From positions 1 to 10,522 of the forward strand of contig JACDAW010000329.1 of the NCBI GenBank assembly GCA_013695245.1: DNA of 10,522 nucleotides. Direction: 5' to 3'. The position numbers and the translations under genes are program-made. The notes under the pieces are model-generated. The model ran no database searches. It was not told where the DNA came from and was given only the letters and a program-made list of their open reading frames with translations. The stretch comes from Pyrinomonadaceae bacterium. Lineage in GTDB: Bacteria; Acidobacteriota; Blastocatellia; Pyrinomonadales; Pyrinomonadaceae. This document shows, in pieces, positions 1 through 5,637 of this stretch; positions within the stretch are counted from its first letter, which is position 1; every line of letters begins with the position of its first letter.

Positions 1-129
1 CTCCAAGATTTACAGTCGAGATTAGGCGCTTATTAATCTTTTTTGATAGCCGACAGAAAATGACGCTGAGACTTCGCATTGAATTAAGGGGGCGACACTG
101 AAACCAAAGAGACGACAGAGTAAAGCCGC

Positions 130-909
130 GTGAAAATCCAATTACTCCCAAGCACTTTCGACTCCGACGGGCGCGCCCGAAGCCCGGAGCAACGTTTAAG
201 CTGTTATCTCGTTGACGACCGTGTGGCGATTGACGCTGGTAGTCTCGGACTCGCCGCCACCGACGCGCAGCGCGAAACCGTGCGCGACATCATCATTTCA
301 CACACGCACATTGATCACGTCGCCAGTCTCCCGATCTTTATTGACGATCTGTTTGCCACGCTCGACGAGCCGGTGCGCGTTCACGCGACGGAAGAGATCA
401 TCGAACTGCTTGAACGAGACATTTTCAACTGGAGAGTTTATCCGCGCTTCGCCGATCTCAGCAACGACCGCACGCGCGTGATGGAATACGTTCCTTTCCG
501 CGTCGGCGAACCGTTTCGCGTCGCCCACTTGAGCGTAACGGCCGTTCCCGTCAATCACGTCGTTCCGACCGTCGGCTTGGTCATCTCGAACGGGCGAACA
601 ACGCTCGCCTACGGCGCGGACACGGCCGAAACCGATCTCTTCTGGCAACTCGTTAACAGCGCACCGCGCCTCGATGCTCTGATCATCGAATGCTCATTCC
701 CAAACTCGATGCACGAACTGGCGCAAATTTCCAAACATCTCACGCCCGCCACCGTCGGCACCGAACTAAAGAAACTTAAACACAAATCTCCTGACATCTT
801 CGCCGTTCATCTCAAACCCGCTTACCGTGATGTTTTGATTTCAGAACTCGCTGCGCTCAATCGTCCGCGCTTGCAGGTGATGGAACCCGGTCGGGAGTAT
901 GAATATTAG
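130..909 (+). CDS. MBL-fold 3',5'-cyclic-nucleotide phosphodiesterase (class II type)
   Basis: This 259-residue protein has the metallo-beta-lactamase fold and most resembles bacterial class II cyclic-nucleotide phosphodiesterases, which hydrolyse cAMP/cGMP to the 5' nucleotide with two bound metal ions. The metal motif HTHIDH is at residues 58-63. Further likely ligands are His143 (in VNHVVPTVG), Asp164 (in YGADTAE) and His227 (in AVHLKP), all in the expected order, so the active site looks intact. There is no signal peptide, so it should be cytoplasmic. The start is GTG; a weak AGAG lies about 9 nt upstream and no in-frame ATG offers a better start. The next gene follows after 18 nt on the same strand, so they are probably co-transcribed. 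The family is clear; the exact substrate (cAMP, another phosphodiester or a lactone) is not settled by sequence alone. Confidence 0.88.
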   Translation: MKIQLLPSTFDSDGRARSPEQRLSCYLVDDRVAIDAGSLGLAATDAQRETVRDIIISHTHIDHVASLPIFIDDLFATLDEPVRVHATEEIIELLERDIFNWRVYPRFADLSNDRTRVMEYVPFRVGEPFRVAHLSVTAVPVNHVVPTVGLVISNGRTTLAYGADTAETDLFWQLVNSAPRLDALIIECSFPNSMHELAQISKHLTPATVGTELKKLKHKSPDIFAVHLKPAYRDVLISELAALNRPRLQVMEPGREYEY

Positions 910-927
910 TTTTTCGACGAATAAGAC

Positions 928-1392
928 ATGAAATTATTTATTACGTTACTGATAACGATCAGCCTGATGTTATCCGGCGCGGCCGAAACTCCCGCTCAGC
1001 AGATTAAGCCTCAGCGTTCGACCGCTGGACGAGCGCGAGTAAGATTTGATTGCTCGCCCCGCAAGCTGTGGCGCGGGGATACGCTGTTGCTTACGATGTC
1101 CGTGCCGCACGGAAGAGATTTAGCCGTTGTTAGCCCCGACGGTAAATTTTTCTGGCTGAGGTCTTGGGAGCCTGAGAACAGAGAAGTCACCGCTCAATGG
1201 TTTGCCTTTGAAAATGTCAGGCGGCTTAGACTCGCCACGAATGAAGTTGCAGGTATCACTAACGACAACAAGGGGCTAATCTTCACCAAAACAGGGTGGT
1301 ACAGAATACGGCTTAGCGACAATCTGGAAACAGACGACGGCACCCCGGTGTATGAATGCAAAGTTTATTACGTTCACAAATTTAGACCTTAG
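928..1392 (+). CDS. small secreted beta-rich protein of unknown function
   Basis: No named family is recognised. The 154-residue product starts with a signal peptide (short basic start, hydrophobic core at about residues 3-18, likely cleavage between residues 18 and 24) and has no lipobox cysteine, so it should be released to the periplasm or outside. The mature part reads as alternating beta strands (residues 37-150) and keeps two cysteines, Cys42 and Cys144, that could form one disulfide. Residues 48-78 (KLWRGDTLLL then VPHGRDLAVVSPDGKFFWL) have the look of an adhesion-like beta-sandwich, loosely like the DUF4384 core of the protein at 8658-9671; that similarity is by eye only. It starts 18 nt after the phosphodiesterase gene with no clear Shine-Dalgarno sequence, so translation may depend on the upstream gene. 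Confidence 0.75.
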   Translation: MKLFITLLITISLMLSGAAETPAQQIKPQRSTAGRARVRFDCSPRKLWRGDTLLLTMSVPHGRDLAVVSPDGKFFWLRSWEPENREVTAQWFAFENVRRLRLATNEVAGITNDNKGLIFTKTGWYRIRLSDNLETDDGTPVYECKVYYVHKFRP

Positions 1393-1469
1393 GAGAGTCG
1401 TGCTGGGCGGCTTTGATAACAAACATCTTAATGGAAGGCGGTTTGGTAAACGGAAGTCACAAAACTTAA

Positions 1470-1507
1470 GCGCAAGCCTCCGACCTTGAACTGGTAAGAG
1501 CTTGCGC
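1470..1507 (-). terminator. hairpin between convergent genes, possible fdxA terminator
   Basis: An 8-bp perfect inverted repeat (GCGCAAGC at 1470-1477, GCTTGCGC at 1500-1507) encloses a 22-nt loop. On the minus strand it lies 48 nt after the ferredoxin stop and is followed by the T-rich run TTAAGTTTTG, as in an intrinsic terminator. The loop is long, so folding would be modest. On the plus strand it lies 77 nt after the stop at 1392 and could serve both genes. Confidence 0.35.
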
Positions 1508-1555
1508 CTGAATTTGTGCAGGAAACTGCGCGTGTAACTTACTCCCCACGTCACT

Positions 1556-1828
1556 TTAGCAAAGCGGATCGAGTTTTTCGCTGATCACGGGCAAGTTAGG
1601 AGCTTTTTCGGCGTTGAGTTGCGTGTAGTGGCTCCACTCTTCGGGAACTTTGTCCTCCGGGAAGATAGCTTCGACCGGACACTCCGGCACACATACGTCG
1701 CAATCAATACACGTGTCGGGATCAATCACCAACATCTCTTCATCAAGACGAAACGCTTCCACAGGACACACAATAGCGCAATCCGTATAGCGACACTTTA
1801 CGCACGGCTCGGTCACAACATAGGTCAT
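1556..1828 (-). CDS. fdxA: seven-iron ferredoxin, FdxA type
   Basis: This is a 90-residue ferredoxin carrying one 3Fe-4S and one 4Fe-4S cluster, a soluble low-potential electron carrier. The cysteines sit at 9, 12, 17, 21, 40, 43, 46 and 50, exactly the pattern of Azotobacter ferredoxin I counted with the initiator methionine. By that model Cys9, Cys17 and Cys50 bind the 3Fe-4S cluster, Cys21, Cys40, Cys43 and Cys46 bind the 4Fe-4S cluster, and Cys12 is free. The sequence from residue 1 (MTYVVTEPCVKC) is typical of the family; the C-terminal tail is somewhat shorter than the usual 105-110 residues. The ATG at 1826-1828 is chosen over the TTG one codon upstream because GGAGGG lies 9 nt before the ATG and family members begin MTYVV. 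The gene stands alone, converging on the secreted-protein gene. Its redox partner is not visible here. Confidence 0.93.
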   Translation of the reverse strand: MTYVVTEPCVKCRYTDCAIVCPVEAFRLDEEMLVIDPDTCIDCDVCVPECPVEAIFPEDKVPEEWSHYTQLNAEKAPNLPVISEKLDPLC

Positions 1829-1837
1829 CAAACTTAA

Positions 1838-1843
1838 CCCTCC
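1838..1843 (-). promoter_or_regulatory. Shine-Dalgarno site of the ferredoxin gene
   Basis: GGAGGG on the minus strand is a near-ideal ribosome binding site, 9 nt from the ATG at 1828 and 6 nt from the TTG at 1831. It is among the strongest in the window and fits a well expressed gene. Confidence 0.7.
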
Positions 1844-2017
1844 AGCCTCGAAGTCGTTTATTAATGCGGAAGCTATATTAAGGTTGAAAGGCGGGAATTA
1901 AAAGTAAAATTTTTGTGCGGAAAACTAACGTCGCTCGCAAAACCTAACCCTTGCCGAAGATTTTCCGTCGCAGTGGAGCGAAAAGGAATAAGTACGTGCA
2001 GCCTTAAAAAAGAGTCG

Positions 2018-2206
2018 TCACACGTCTCTGTCGGCTTCGACGATTTTGCCTTTATGTTTCGCTTTACGTTCAACAGGGTGCGCAGAAGATTCGGGTTTGG
2101 CTCGACCGAGCGGGCGTCCCGGCGGCGCAAGGGGCTTGCGCAGCGAATCGAAAACGGAAGCTTTGCTTCGCCGCTTCTTCTTCGCCTTGCCGCTACTGGT
2201 TTTCAC
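2018..2206 (-). CDS. small basic protein of unknown function
   Basis: No family is recognised. The frame encodes 62 residues, very rich in Lys and Arg, in three parts: a basic N-terminus (SGKAKKKRRSKASVF, residues 5-19), a proline/glycine-rich middle (residues 24-40) and a second basic patch (ERKAKHKGK, about residues 46-54). This suits a nucleic-acid- or ribosome-associated protein or a disordered tail, but that is inference. It starts with GTG and lacks a convincing Shine-Dalgarno sequence. It lies 55 nt downstream of another small basic gene on the same strand, so the two may be co-transcribed. An opposing frame at 1913-2218 covers the same DNA; the minus frame is preferred because its composition is more protein-like and its neighbours run the same way. 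It may not be real. Confidence 0.45.
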   Translation of the reverse strand: MKTSSGKAKKKRRSKASVFDSLRKPLAPPGRPLGRAKPESSAHPVERKAKHKGKIVEADRDV

Positions 2207-2261
2207 AAATCACACTGACGGAAAGATATTTAATGAAAGGTGAGAATGGGCGCGCGGCGAT

Positions 2262-2522
2262 CTAAATTTCGCCGGTCTGTGGTGTCGTTTTCGGAAGCAA
2301 AGTTTTGATAGCGCGAGCGGTTTCTGTACGCCGCTTCTGTTGAAATTCATTCACCCATTCGGTGACCGTCGCCACCATTTCGCGCGCGGTTTGCTGCGGC
2401 GTCTTCTTCGCGGTGGTCGTTTCAACGCTCGCACTTTCCGTGCTATTTCGCTGGTCGCGTTTGATTACTCTGACAGGGGCTTTCGTTTTCATCTTCTGTA
2501 ATACCTTCATGTTCTGTTTCAA
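2262..2522 (-). CDS. small basic helical protein of unknown function
   Basis: No family is recognised. The 86-residue product has a Lys/Arg-rich N-terminus (residues 1-24), a Thr/Ser-rich link (25-41) and one long predicted amphipathic helix (about residues 43-75, QTAREMVATVTEWVNEF and onward), ending in a short polar tail. No signal peptide or membrane segment is present, so it is probably cytoplasmic. The start is TTG: GAGGAA lies 7 nt upstream at 2530-2535, while the in-frame ATG at 2508-2510 has no ribosome site. The pattern (basic tail plus one helix) would fit a small DNA-binding or protein-partner factor, but nothing in the sequence proves it. The gene at 2018-2206 follows after 55 nt. 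Confidence 0.6.
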   Translation of the reverse strand: MKQNMKVLQKMKTKAPVRVIKRDQRNSTESASVETTTAKKTPQQTAREMVATVTEWVNEFQQKRRTETARAIKTLLPKTTPQTGEI

Positions 2523-2529
2523 TTAAACG

Positions 2530-2535
2530 TTCCTC
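2530..2535 (-). promoter_or_regulatory. Shine-Dalgarno site deciding a TTG start
   Basis: GAGGAA on the minus strand lies 7 nt before the TTG at 2522. The alternative ATG at 2510 would be 19 nt away, too far. This supports the TTG as the real start. Confidence 0.55.
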
Positions 2536-2684
2536 ACAATGCGGAAGTTCCAACTTTGTTCGCTTTTCGTATTAGCCTGCTCCGCACGCATTAAACTAGA
2601 GCAATTTAAAGGCCACATTTGGATAGACGCGCTCTGGAAACTCTTTTGCAGTGCGAAGCCTAACTGGACTCCTTAAATTTAACT

Positions 2685-2985
2685 TCATCTTAAAGCCTTG
2701 ATAGCTCGAATCTCTTCAATGATTTTCGTGGAAAACTTCACCGCCGCTTGCGCCGCGATCCTCCATTTCCCCATCCGCTTAAATTGCGAATACGCGCCAG
2801 CCTTTTTGACCTGATTCGTCATGCTGCCACACGCATTTTGACTGCCAACGCCAGAATCGTCGGTTAAGCATTCGTGGATGGCAATTTCGCCTTCTGCAAG
2901 TTTTGCACAAAGCGATAACGCTTTACGCGAACTGCTATTGCGTGGCTAGCGCAACCGCCAAACCGATTGTGCCGTTGAGCATCAT
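2685..2985 (-). pseudogene. split reading frame, probable broken gene in the 2523-3096 gap
   Basis: The stretch 2523-3096 holds no intact gene of normal size, but the minus strand here reads like protein in two overlapping frames. One frame runs through ATG-ATG at 2980-2985 as a hydrophobic segment (MMLNGTIGLAVALATQ) and stops at 2935-2937. A second frame is open from 2945 to the stop at 2685-2687 and continues with about 83 residues of ordinary composition (LCAKLAEGEIAIHE, later KWRIAAQAAVKF and IIEEIRAIK). The second frame has no ATG, GTG or TTG before position 2822. One extra base or two missing bases near 2938-2948 would join them into one protein of about 100 residues with an N-terminal membrane segment. 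A real frameshift, a sequencing error, programmed frameshifting or chance would all explain this; a decayed gene seems most likely. No family is recognised. Confidence 0.35.
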
Positions 2986-3010
2986 TTCCGTAGTGGTGAA
3001 TAAATTAAAT

Positions 3011-3038
3011 TTGAAATAATCGTTTAACGATGTATCTT
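3011..3038 (+). promoter_or_regulatory. possible sigma-70-like promoter with an internal palindrome
   Basis: TTGAAA (3011-3016) and TATCTT (3033-3038) are separated by 16 nt, 58 nt before the ATG at 3097. The spacer contains the perfect 11-nt palindrome TCGTTTAACGA (3020-3030), which could be an operator. The surrounding DNA is AT-rich. The match to the consensus is only fair, and promoter consensus in this phylum is poorly known. Confidence 0.25.
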
Positions 3039-3096
3039 TAGTTTTTGAGGCGATGAAACTTCGTGCGCTTCGTGGTCAAATTCGGGATCAACGGCT

Positions 3097-3558
3097 ATGT
3101 CGAGAAACGTCAAAATAATTCTTAGCGTTGTCGTCAGCGTCGTTCTGCTTTTCATTGTCGTCGTCGGCGCAAGCGTTTACTGGCTGTCAAAACATACCGG
3201 CGAATATCTGGAAGCCGGAAGGCGGACAATCGAAGAGGGCGAACGATACGGACAGCGCACGGACAATGCCGGTTGTCTGCGCGAAGCACTCGCGCGCCAC
3301 AAAGGGAATCCTTCCTTCACCAGCTCACTCGCCAACAATCTGTTTCTGCGCGGATGCTTGGAGGCGAGCCGTCCGACCGAAAGTTTTTGCAACGACGTTC
3401 CCAAACCAACCGAGTTTGTCAAAACCGCGCGGTGGCAAATCAGGCAGTGTCAACAGGCGGGGTTATCCGACAGCTACTGCGGACAGCTATTTTCGCAAGT
3501 TCAAAGTTTCTGTGAAACGAAAGATGCTAAGCCAAGCAAGAATCAAAACACTTATTAA
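3097..3558 (+). CDS. membrane-anchored six-cysteine protein of unknown function
   Basis: No family is recognised. The 153-residue protein has a short basic start (MSRNVK), one very hydrophobic segment (residues 7-30) and no cleavage motif, so it is probably an N-terminally anchored protein with its body outside the cytoplasm. The body holds six cysteines (60, 87, 98, 118, 128, 139), an even number that would fit three disulfides, and mostly helical sequence. The helical stretch at 36-86 (EAGRRTIEEGERYG, then CLREALARH) has a TPR-like feel without a clear repeat. The tail is polar. It is the only plus-strand gene between 1392 and the window end, so it is likely transcribed alone; a weak promoter candidate lies at 3011-3038. 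The ribosome site is poor. Confidence 0.7.
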   Translation: MSRNVKIILSVVVSVVLLFIVVVGASVYWLSKHTGEYLEAGRRTIEEGERYGQRTDNAGCLREALARHKGNPSFTSSLANNLFLRGCLEASRPTESFCNDVPKPTEFVKTARWQIRQCQQAGLSDSYCGQLFSQVQSFCETKDAKPSKNQNTY

Positions 3559-3610
3559 AGCGCGTAACACTCATAACACAATAGCAAATAAAAACTGATC
3601 GTAACTTCGT

Positions 3611-3883
3611 TCAGATGAAGACGACGGATTGCGCGTTTGGAATATCGAAGCGGCGGCGGCAGCGCGGGTTTTTGCAGCCGAGCACGTCGTCAACCCTGAC
3701 CATGTAATCGCGCGAACGTTGAAAGCGCTGGCGGTCTTGTTCGTTTGCGCTATTGGGGAGTTGTTTTTTCTTTGTTCGTTTGAGCCAGCGCACTTCGTAA
3801 TCATGACGCTCGCGGCAGTGCGGGCAACTATAGCTGGCGCGCTTTGTTTCCGGTTGCTCGTTGAAGAAATCGCGTTCGTTCAT
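3611..3883 (-). CDS. small zinc-ribbon-like protein of unknown function
   Basis: This 90-residue cytoplasmic protein carries two cysteine pairs, Cys20-x2-Cys23 (CPHC) and Cys70-x4-Cys75 (CKNPRC), spaced as the two knuckles of a zinc ribbon. Between them lies a strongly basic segment (WLKRTKKKQ at 33-41, then residues 51-58 rich in Arg and Gln). A zinc-binding role is inferred from the cysteines; a nucleic-acid or protein partner is possible but not shown. It is the last gene of a minus-strand run and lies 67 nt after the SemiSWEET gene. The ATG at 3881-3883 lacks an obvious ribosome site. A plus-strand frame over the same DNA (3629-4024) is judged a shadow. Confidence 0.7.
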   Translation of the reverse strand: MNERDFFNEQPETKRASYSCPHCRERHDYEVRWLKRTKKKQLPNSANEQDRQRFQRSRDYMVRVDDVLGCKNPRCRRRFDIPNAQSVVFI

Positions 3884-3950
3884 AAACTAAAAAGTCTGTG
3901 TAAAAGAATAAAGCTTGCAATGTATCGCGGAGCGAGGCGAAGAAAGCTTG

Positions 3951-4259
3951 TCACGCTTGTTCGGCTTCAAGCGCGCTTTCGGCTTTCTGATTTTTCTCTT
4001 TACCTGCATGTCGTCGGTGCCTGAGCACAATCGCTAATCCGATAAGTCCGTTGACGACCATCAGCGCGTTGGTGGCGACAAACACCGGATTCCAAACCAA
4101 AATGCTGTATGTCAGGAAGCCGATTGAGGCTGCCATTTGTCCGATGAACAACCACTTCGAGACGCCCTCGCTCGAACCCTCTTGCCACTGCTTATAAACC
4201 TGCTTGCCGATAGTCAGCACAAGGATAAGCGAACTGATCCATCCAATCGCCTCTGTCAT
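3951..4259 (-). CDS. SemiSWEET-like / PQ-loop membrane protein
   Basis: The 102-residue product has three hydrophobic helices (about residues 5-19, 36-55 and 58-79), the size and layout of the SemiSWEET half-transporters, which dimerise to move sugars across the inner membrane. The PQ-like position in helix 1 reads Lys19-Gln20 (TIGKQVYKQW), helix 2 carries GVSKWLFIGQ, and helix 3 carries Asn65 in VATNAL, all in keeping with this group. The C-terminus is a charged tail (residues 80-102). Substrate cannot be read from sequence, and some members are annotated only as PQ-loop proteins. The ATG at 4259 is chosen because the IGWISS helix then begins at residue 5; a GTG three codons upstream (4268) has AAGG at fair spacing and is an alternative. 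It lies between the response regulator and the zinc-ribbon gene, in the same direction. Confidence 0.78.
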   Translation of the reverse strand: MTEAIGWISSLILVLTIGKQVYKQWQEGSSEGVSKWLFIGQMAASIGFLTYSILVWNPVFVATNALMVVNGLIGLAIVLRHRRHAGKEKNQKAESALEAEQA

Positions 4260-4291
4260 TGAAAACACCCGTGAACCTTAAATTTTAAACT

Positions 4292-4678
4292 TCACTTCCC
4301 CACGCTTTTATCTTTCAACAATCGGCGCACGGTGGAGAGCAAGCTCTTCGGATCAATCGGCTTCGGCTCGTAAGCGTCTGCGCCCTGCGCGAGCGAGAGC
4401 GTGGCGTTGCCCGTCCCATACCCGGTCGTGACCAGAACGGGCGTGCGCGAGAGTTCCGGCGTATCGCGCACGCGGCGAATAAGGTGCACGCCGTCTGCCG
4501 CCGGCATGTTCACGTCCGTGATGATTAAATCGGGCGACGTTGTTAAGGCTTCATCGTAACCGCGCAGGCCGTCTTCGGCGGCCGTCACCGCATAGCCCTG
4601 ACGTTCGAGCGTCATACGCAGCAATTCGCGGGCAACTTCGTCATCTTCAACAACAAGAATTCTCTTCAACTTACTCAT
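4292..4678 (-). CDS. stand-alone response regulator receiver (CheY-like)
   Basis: This 128-residue protein is a single receiver domain with no output domain, so it would signal through protein contacts after phosphorylation by a histidine kinase. Key residues are all present: the acidic pair Asp12-Asp13 (in VVEDDE), the phosphoacceptor Asp55 (in DLIITDVNMP), the switch Thr84, the aromatic Tyr103, and Lys106 (in EPKPID). The C-terminal helix (residues 110-124) closes the fold. No histidine kinase is in the window, so its partner is unknown. It sits 46 nt after the DUF971 gene and 32 nt before the SemiSWEET ATG. The ribosome site is weak, a short AAGG very near the ATG. Confidence 0.93.
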   Translation of the reverse strand: MSKLKRILVVEDDEVARELLRMTLERQGYAVTAAEDGLRGYDEALTTSPDLIITDVNMPAADGVHLIRRVRDTPELSRTPVLVTTGYGTGNATLSLAQGADAYEPKPIDPKSLLSTVRRLLKDKSVGK

Positions 4679-4724
4679 CGCCTTATTCTCTTTGCACGAA
4701 AAGAATCTAAAACGCGAAATCTAT

Positions 4725-5057
4725 TTACGTTTGCTGCTCACAGAATTCGCGCAGCAAGCGAAAACTATAGATGCCAGTTTGGTGATCGTCGCTCCATTTG
4801 AAAGTAAGCGCGTAACGCCCGACGAGTTGCACGTCTTCTATCGTCAGATCGTTTGAGATCATCCCCGCCCGCAACGTGCGCTCGCCCGTCCACTCGTTAA
4901 CGCATTGCGCGCACGGACACACGCGCCTGAGAGCAGGCGCACTATAACGACACTCGCGCCCGTCGCCCCACGCGATGCGCAAATGTGCTTCGCCTTCCTG
5001 CTCAATTTCGCGCGGCTCCACGGCCGCGCCGCGCCTCTCCATCAAATCGGGATTCAT
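4725..5057 (-). CDS. DUF971 family protein (gamma-butyrobetaine hydroxylase N-terminal-like)
   Basis: The 110-residue protein matches the DUF971 family (PF06155). Recognisable blocks are LRIAWGDGRECRYSAPALRR (residues 26-45), CPCAQCVNEWTG (47-58) and, in the second half, VGRYALTFKWSDDHQTGIYS. The Cys47-x-Cys49-x2-Cys52 cluster is a likely metal site. Family members occur free or fused to Mrp/ApbC-type Fe-S ATPases or to gamma-butyrobetaine hydroxylase, so a link to Fe-S or metal handling is reasonable but unproven. It has no signal peptide. It follows ytxJ by 46 nt and precedes the response regulator by 46 nt, consistent with one transcript. A second Met at residue 6 is a possible alternative start. 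Confidence 0.9.
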   Translation of the reverse strand: MNPDLMERRGAAVEPREIEQEGEAHLRIAWGDGRECRYSAPALRRVCPCAQCVNEWTGERTLRAGMISNDLTIEDVQLVGRYALTFKWSDDHQTGIYSFRLLREFCEQQT

Positions 5058-5103
5058 GTTGTCGAATCTTCTCTGCTTTTATTAACGCAGACAACTCTTA
5101 AGT

Positions 5104-5484
5104 TTATGCGTTTTCGCGCGCCGCGCTCTCTACTCCGTCTGCTGTAATGTCAAAGTGAGAAGCTGACCAAACGACTTCGCCGTTGCGCAAGATGAGCGTC
5201 TGCGGCGATTCATGGCGCACGCCGGTGCGCTTTGCGATCTCGTTTGAGACGTCGCGCGATTTTTGTATGACGACCAACATCACTTCGTCCGCGACTTTCG
5301 ACATCTCGCGGTAAGCGGCGCTGCTGACGGGGCAGGTCGTGCTGTGTTTGAAAAGAATTACGGGTTCGTTATTGGAGCGTGTAATAAGTTCGTCCAAAGT
5401 GTTTATGTCGGCGAGCGAGTTGAATTGTTTTTCCATACCTTGAAATCCGAAAAGACCGAGCAGTCGATCAAAGACGCGGAACAT
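5104..5484 (-). CDS. ytxJ: bacillithiol-system monothiol protein YtxJ
   Basis: This 126-residue thioredoxin-fold protein matches YtxJ (DUF2847), thought to remove bacillithiol from protein thiols or act as a monothiol bacilliredoxin-like factor. The signature FKHSTTCPVS is at residues 45-54, with a single active cysteine, Cys51; the cis-proline region follows as ESPQTLILRNGEVVW. There is no second cysteine, so it works as a monothiol. The first 16 residues (MFRVFDRLLGLFGFQG) are amphipathic and look like an extension; Met17 (MEKQFNSLAD) begins the part typical of the family and may be the real start, though neither start has a strong ribosome site. It is the first gene of the run 5484-3611. 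Its presence implies the host makes bacillithiol or a related thiol; the bsh genes are not in this window. Confidence 0.88.
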   Translation of the reverse strand: MFRVFDRLLGLFGFQGMEKQFNSLADINTLDELITRSNNEPVILFKHSTTCPVSSAAYREMSKVADEVMLVVIQKSRDVSNEIAKRTGVRHESPQTLILRNGEVVWSASHFDITADGVESAARENA

Positions 5485-5568
5485 ATTTGTTTGCCGAGCT
5501 TTCAGTCGCTTCAGGCTTTCTCCTTGCTGATAAACTGTTTGATATTAACTCAGCTTGCCCGGAGACAA

Positions 5569-5604
5569 CAACGCTCCCGAAGCCGCGTGGCTTCGGGAGC
5601 GTTG
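5569..5604 (-). terminator. strong hairpin terminator after the CHAT gene
   Basis: A perfect 16-bp inverted repeat (5569-5584 with 5589-5604) closes on a 4-nt loop (5585-5588). It begins 33 nt after the stop of the CHAT gene in the direction of transcription and lies before the ytxJ promoter region, where a transcript end is expected. The T-run after the stem on the minus strand is short (TTGTCTCC), so it may need Rho or act as an RNA-stabilising stem. Confidence 0.7.
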
Positions 5605-5637
5605 CAAACATCAATCTGAATTACCGGATACGGAAGC

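Noticed and set aside
19..44. AGATTA...TAATCT followed by a run of T, like an intrinsic terminator of a gene upstream of the window.
   Set aside because: The 6-bp stem has one G-C pair and a 9-nt loop, too weak to call without seeing the upstream gene.
1276..1554. Minus-strand frame of 92 codons between the ferredoxin and the secreted protein.
   Set aside because: It overlaps the end of the secreted-protein gene, has no ribosome site or recognisable motif, and covers the hairpin at 1470-1507.
1913..2218. Plus-strand frame of 101 codons opposite the small basic gene.
   Set aside because: Composition is that of an antisense shadow (runs of Arg, Phe and Ser), with no ribosome site and no domain.
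2539..2676. Plus-strand 45-codon frame starting MRKFQLCSLFVLACSA, resembling a lipoprotein signal with Cys14.
   Set aside because: There is no ribosome site, the lipobox is atypical, and the rest (KLEQFKGHIW onward) shows no recognisable domain. Too short to call without conservation.
3629..4024. Plus-strand frame of 131 codons across the zinc-ribbon gene and the SemiSWEET end.
   Set aside because: It is antisense to two better-supported genes, and its hydrophobic stretches mirror their codons.
4923..4940. Perfect 7-bp stem with a 4-nt loop inside the DUF971 gene.
   Set aside because: It falls in well conserved coding sequence around the cysteine motif and is explained by GC-rich codons.
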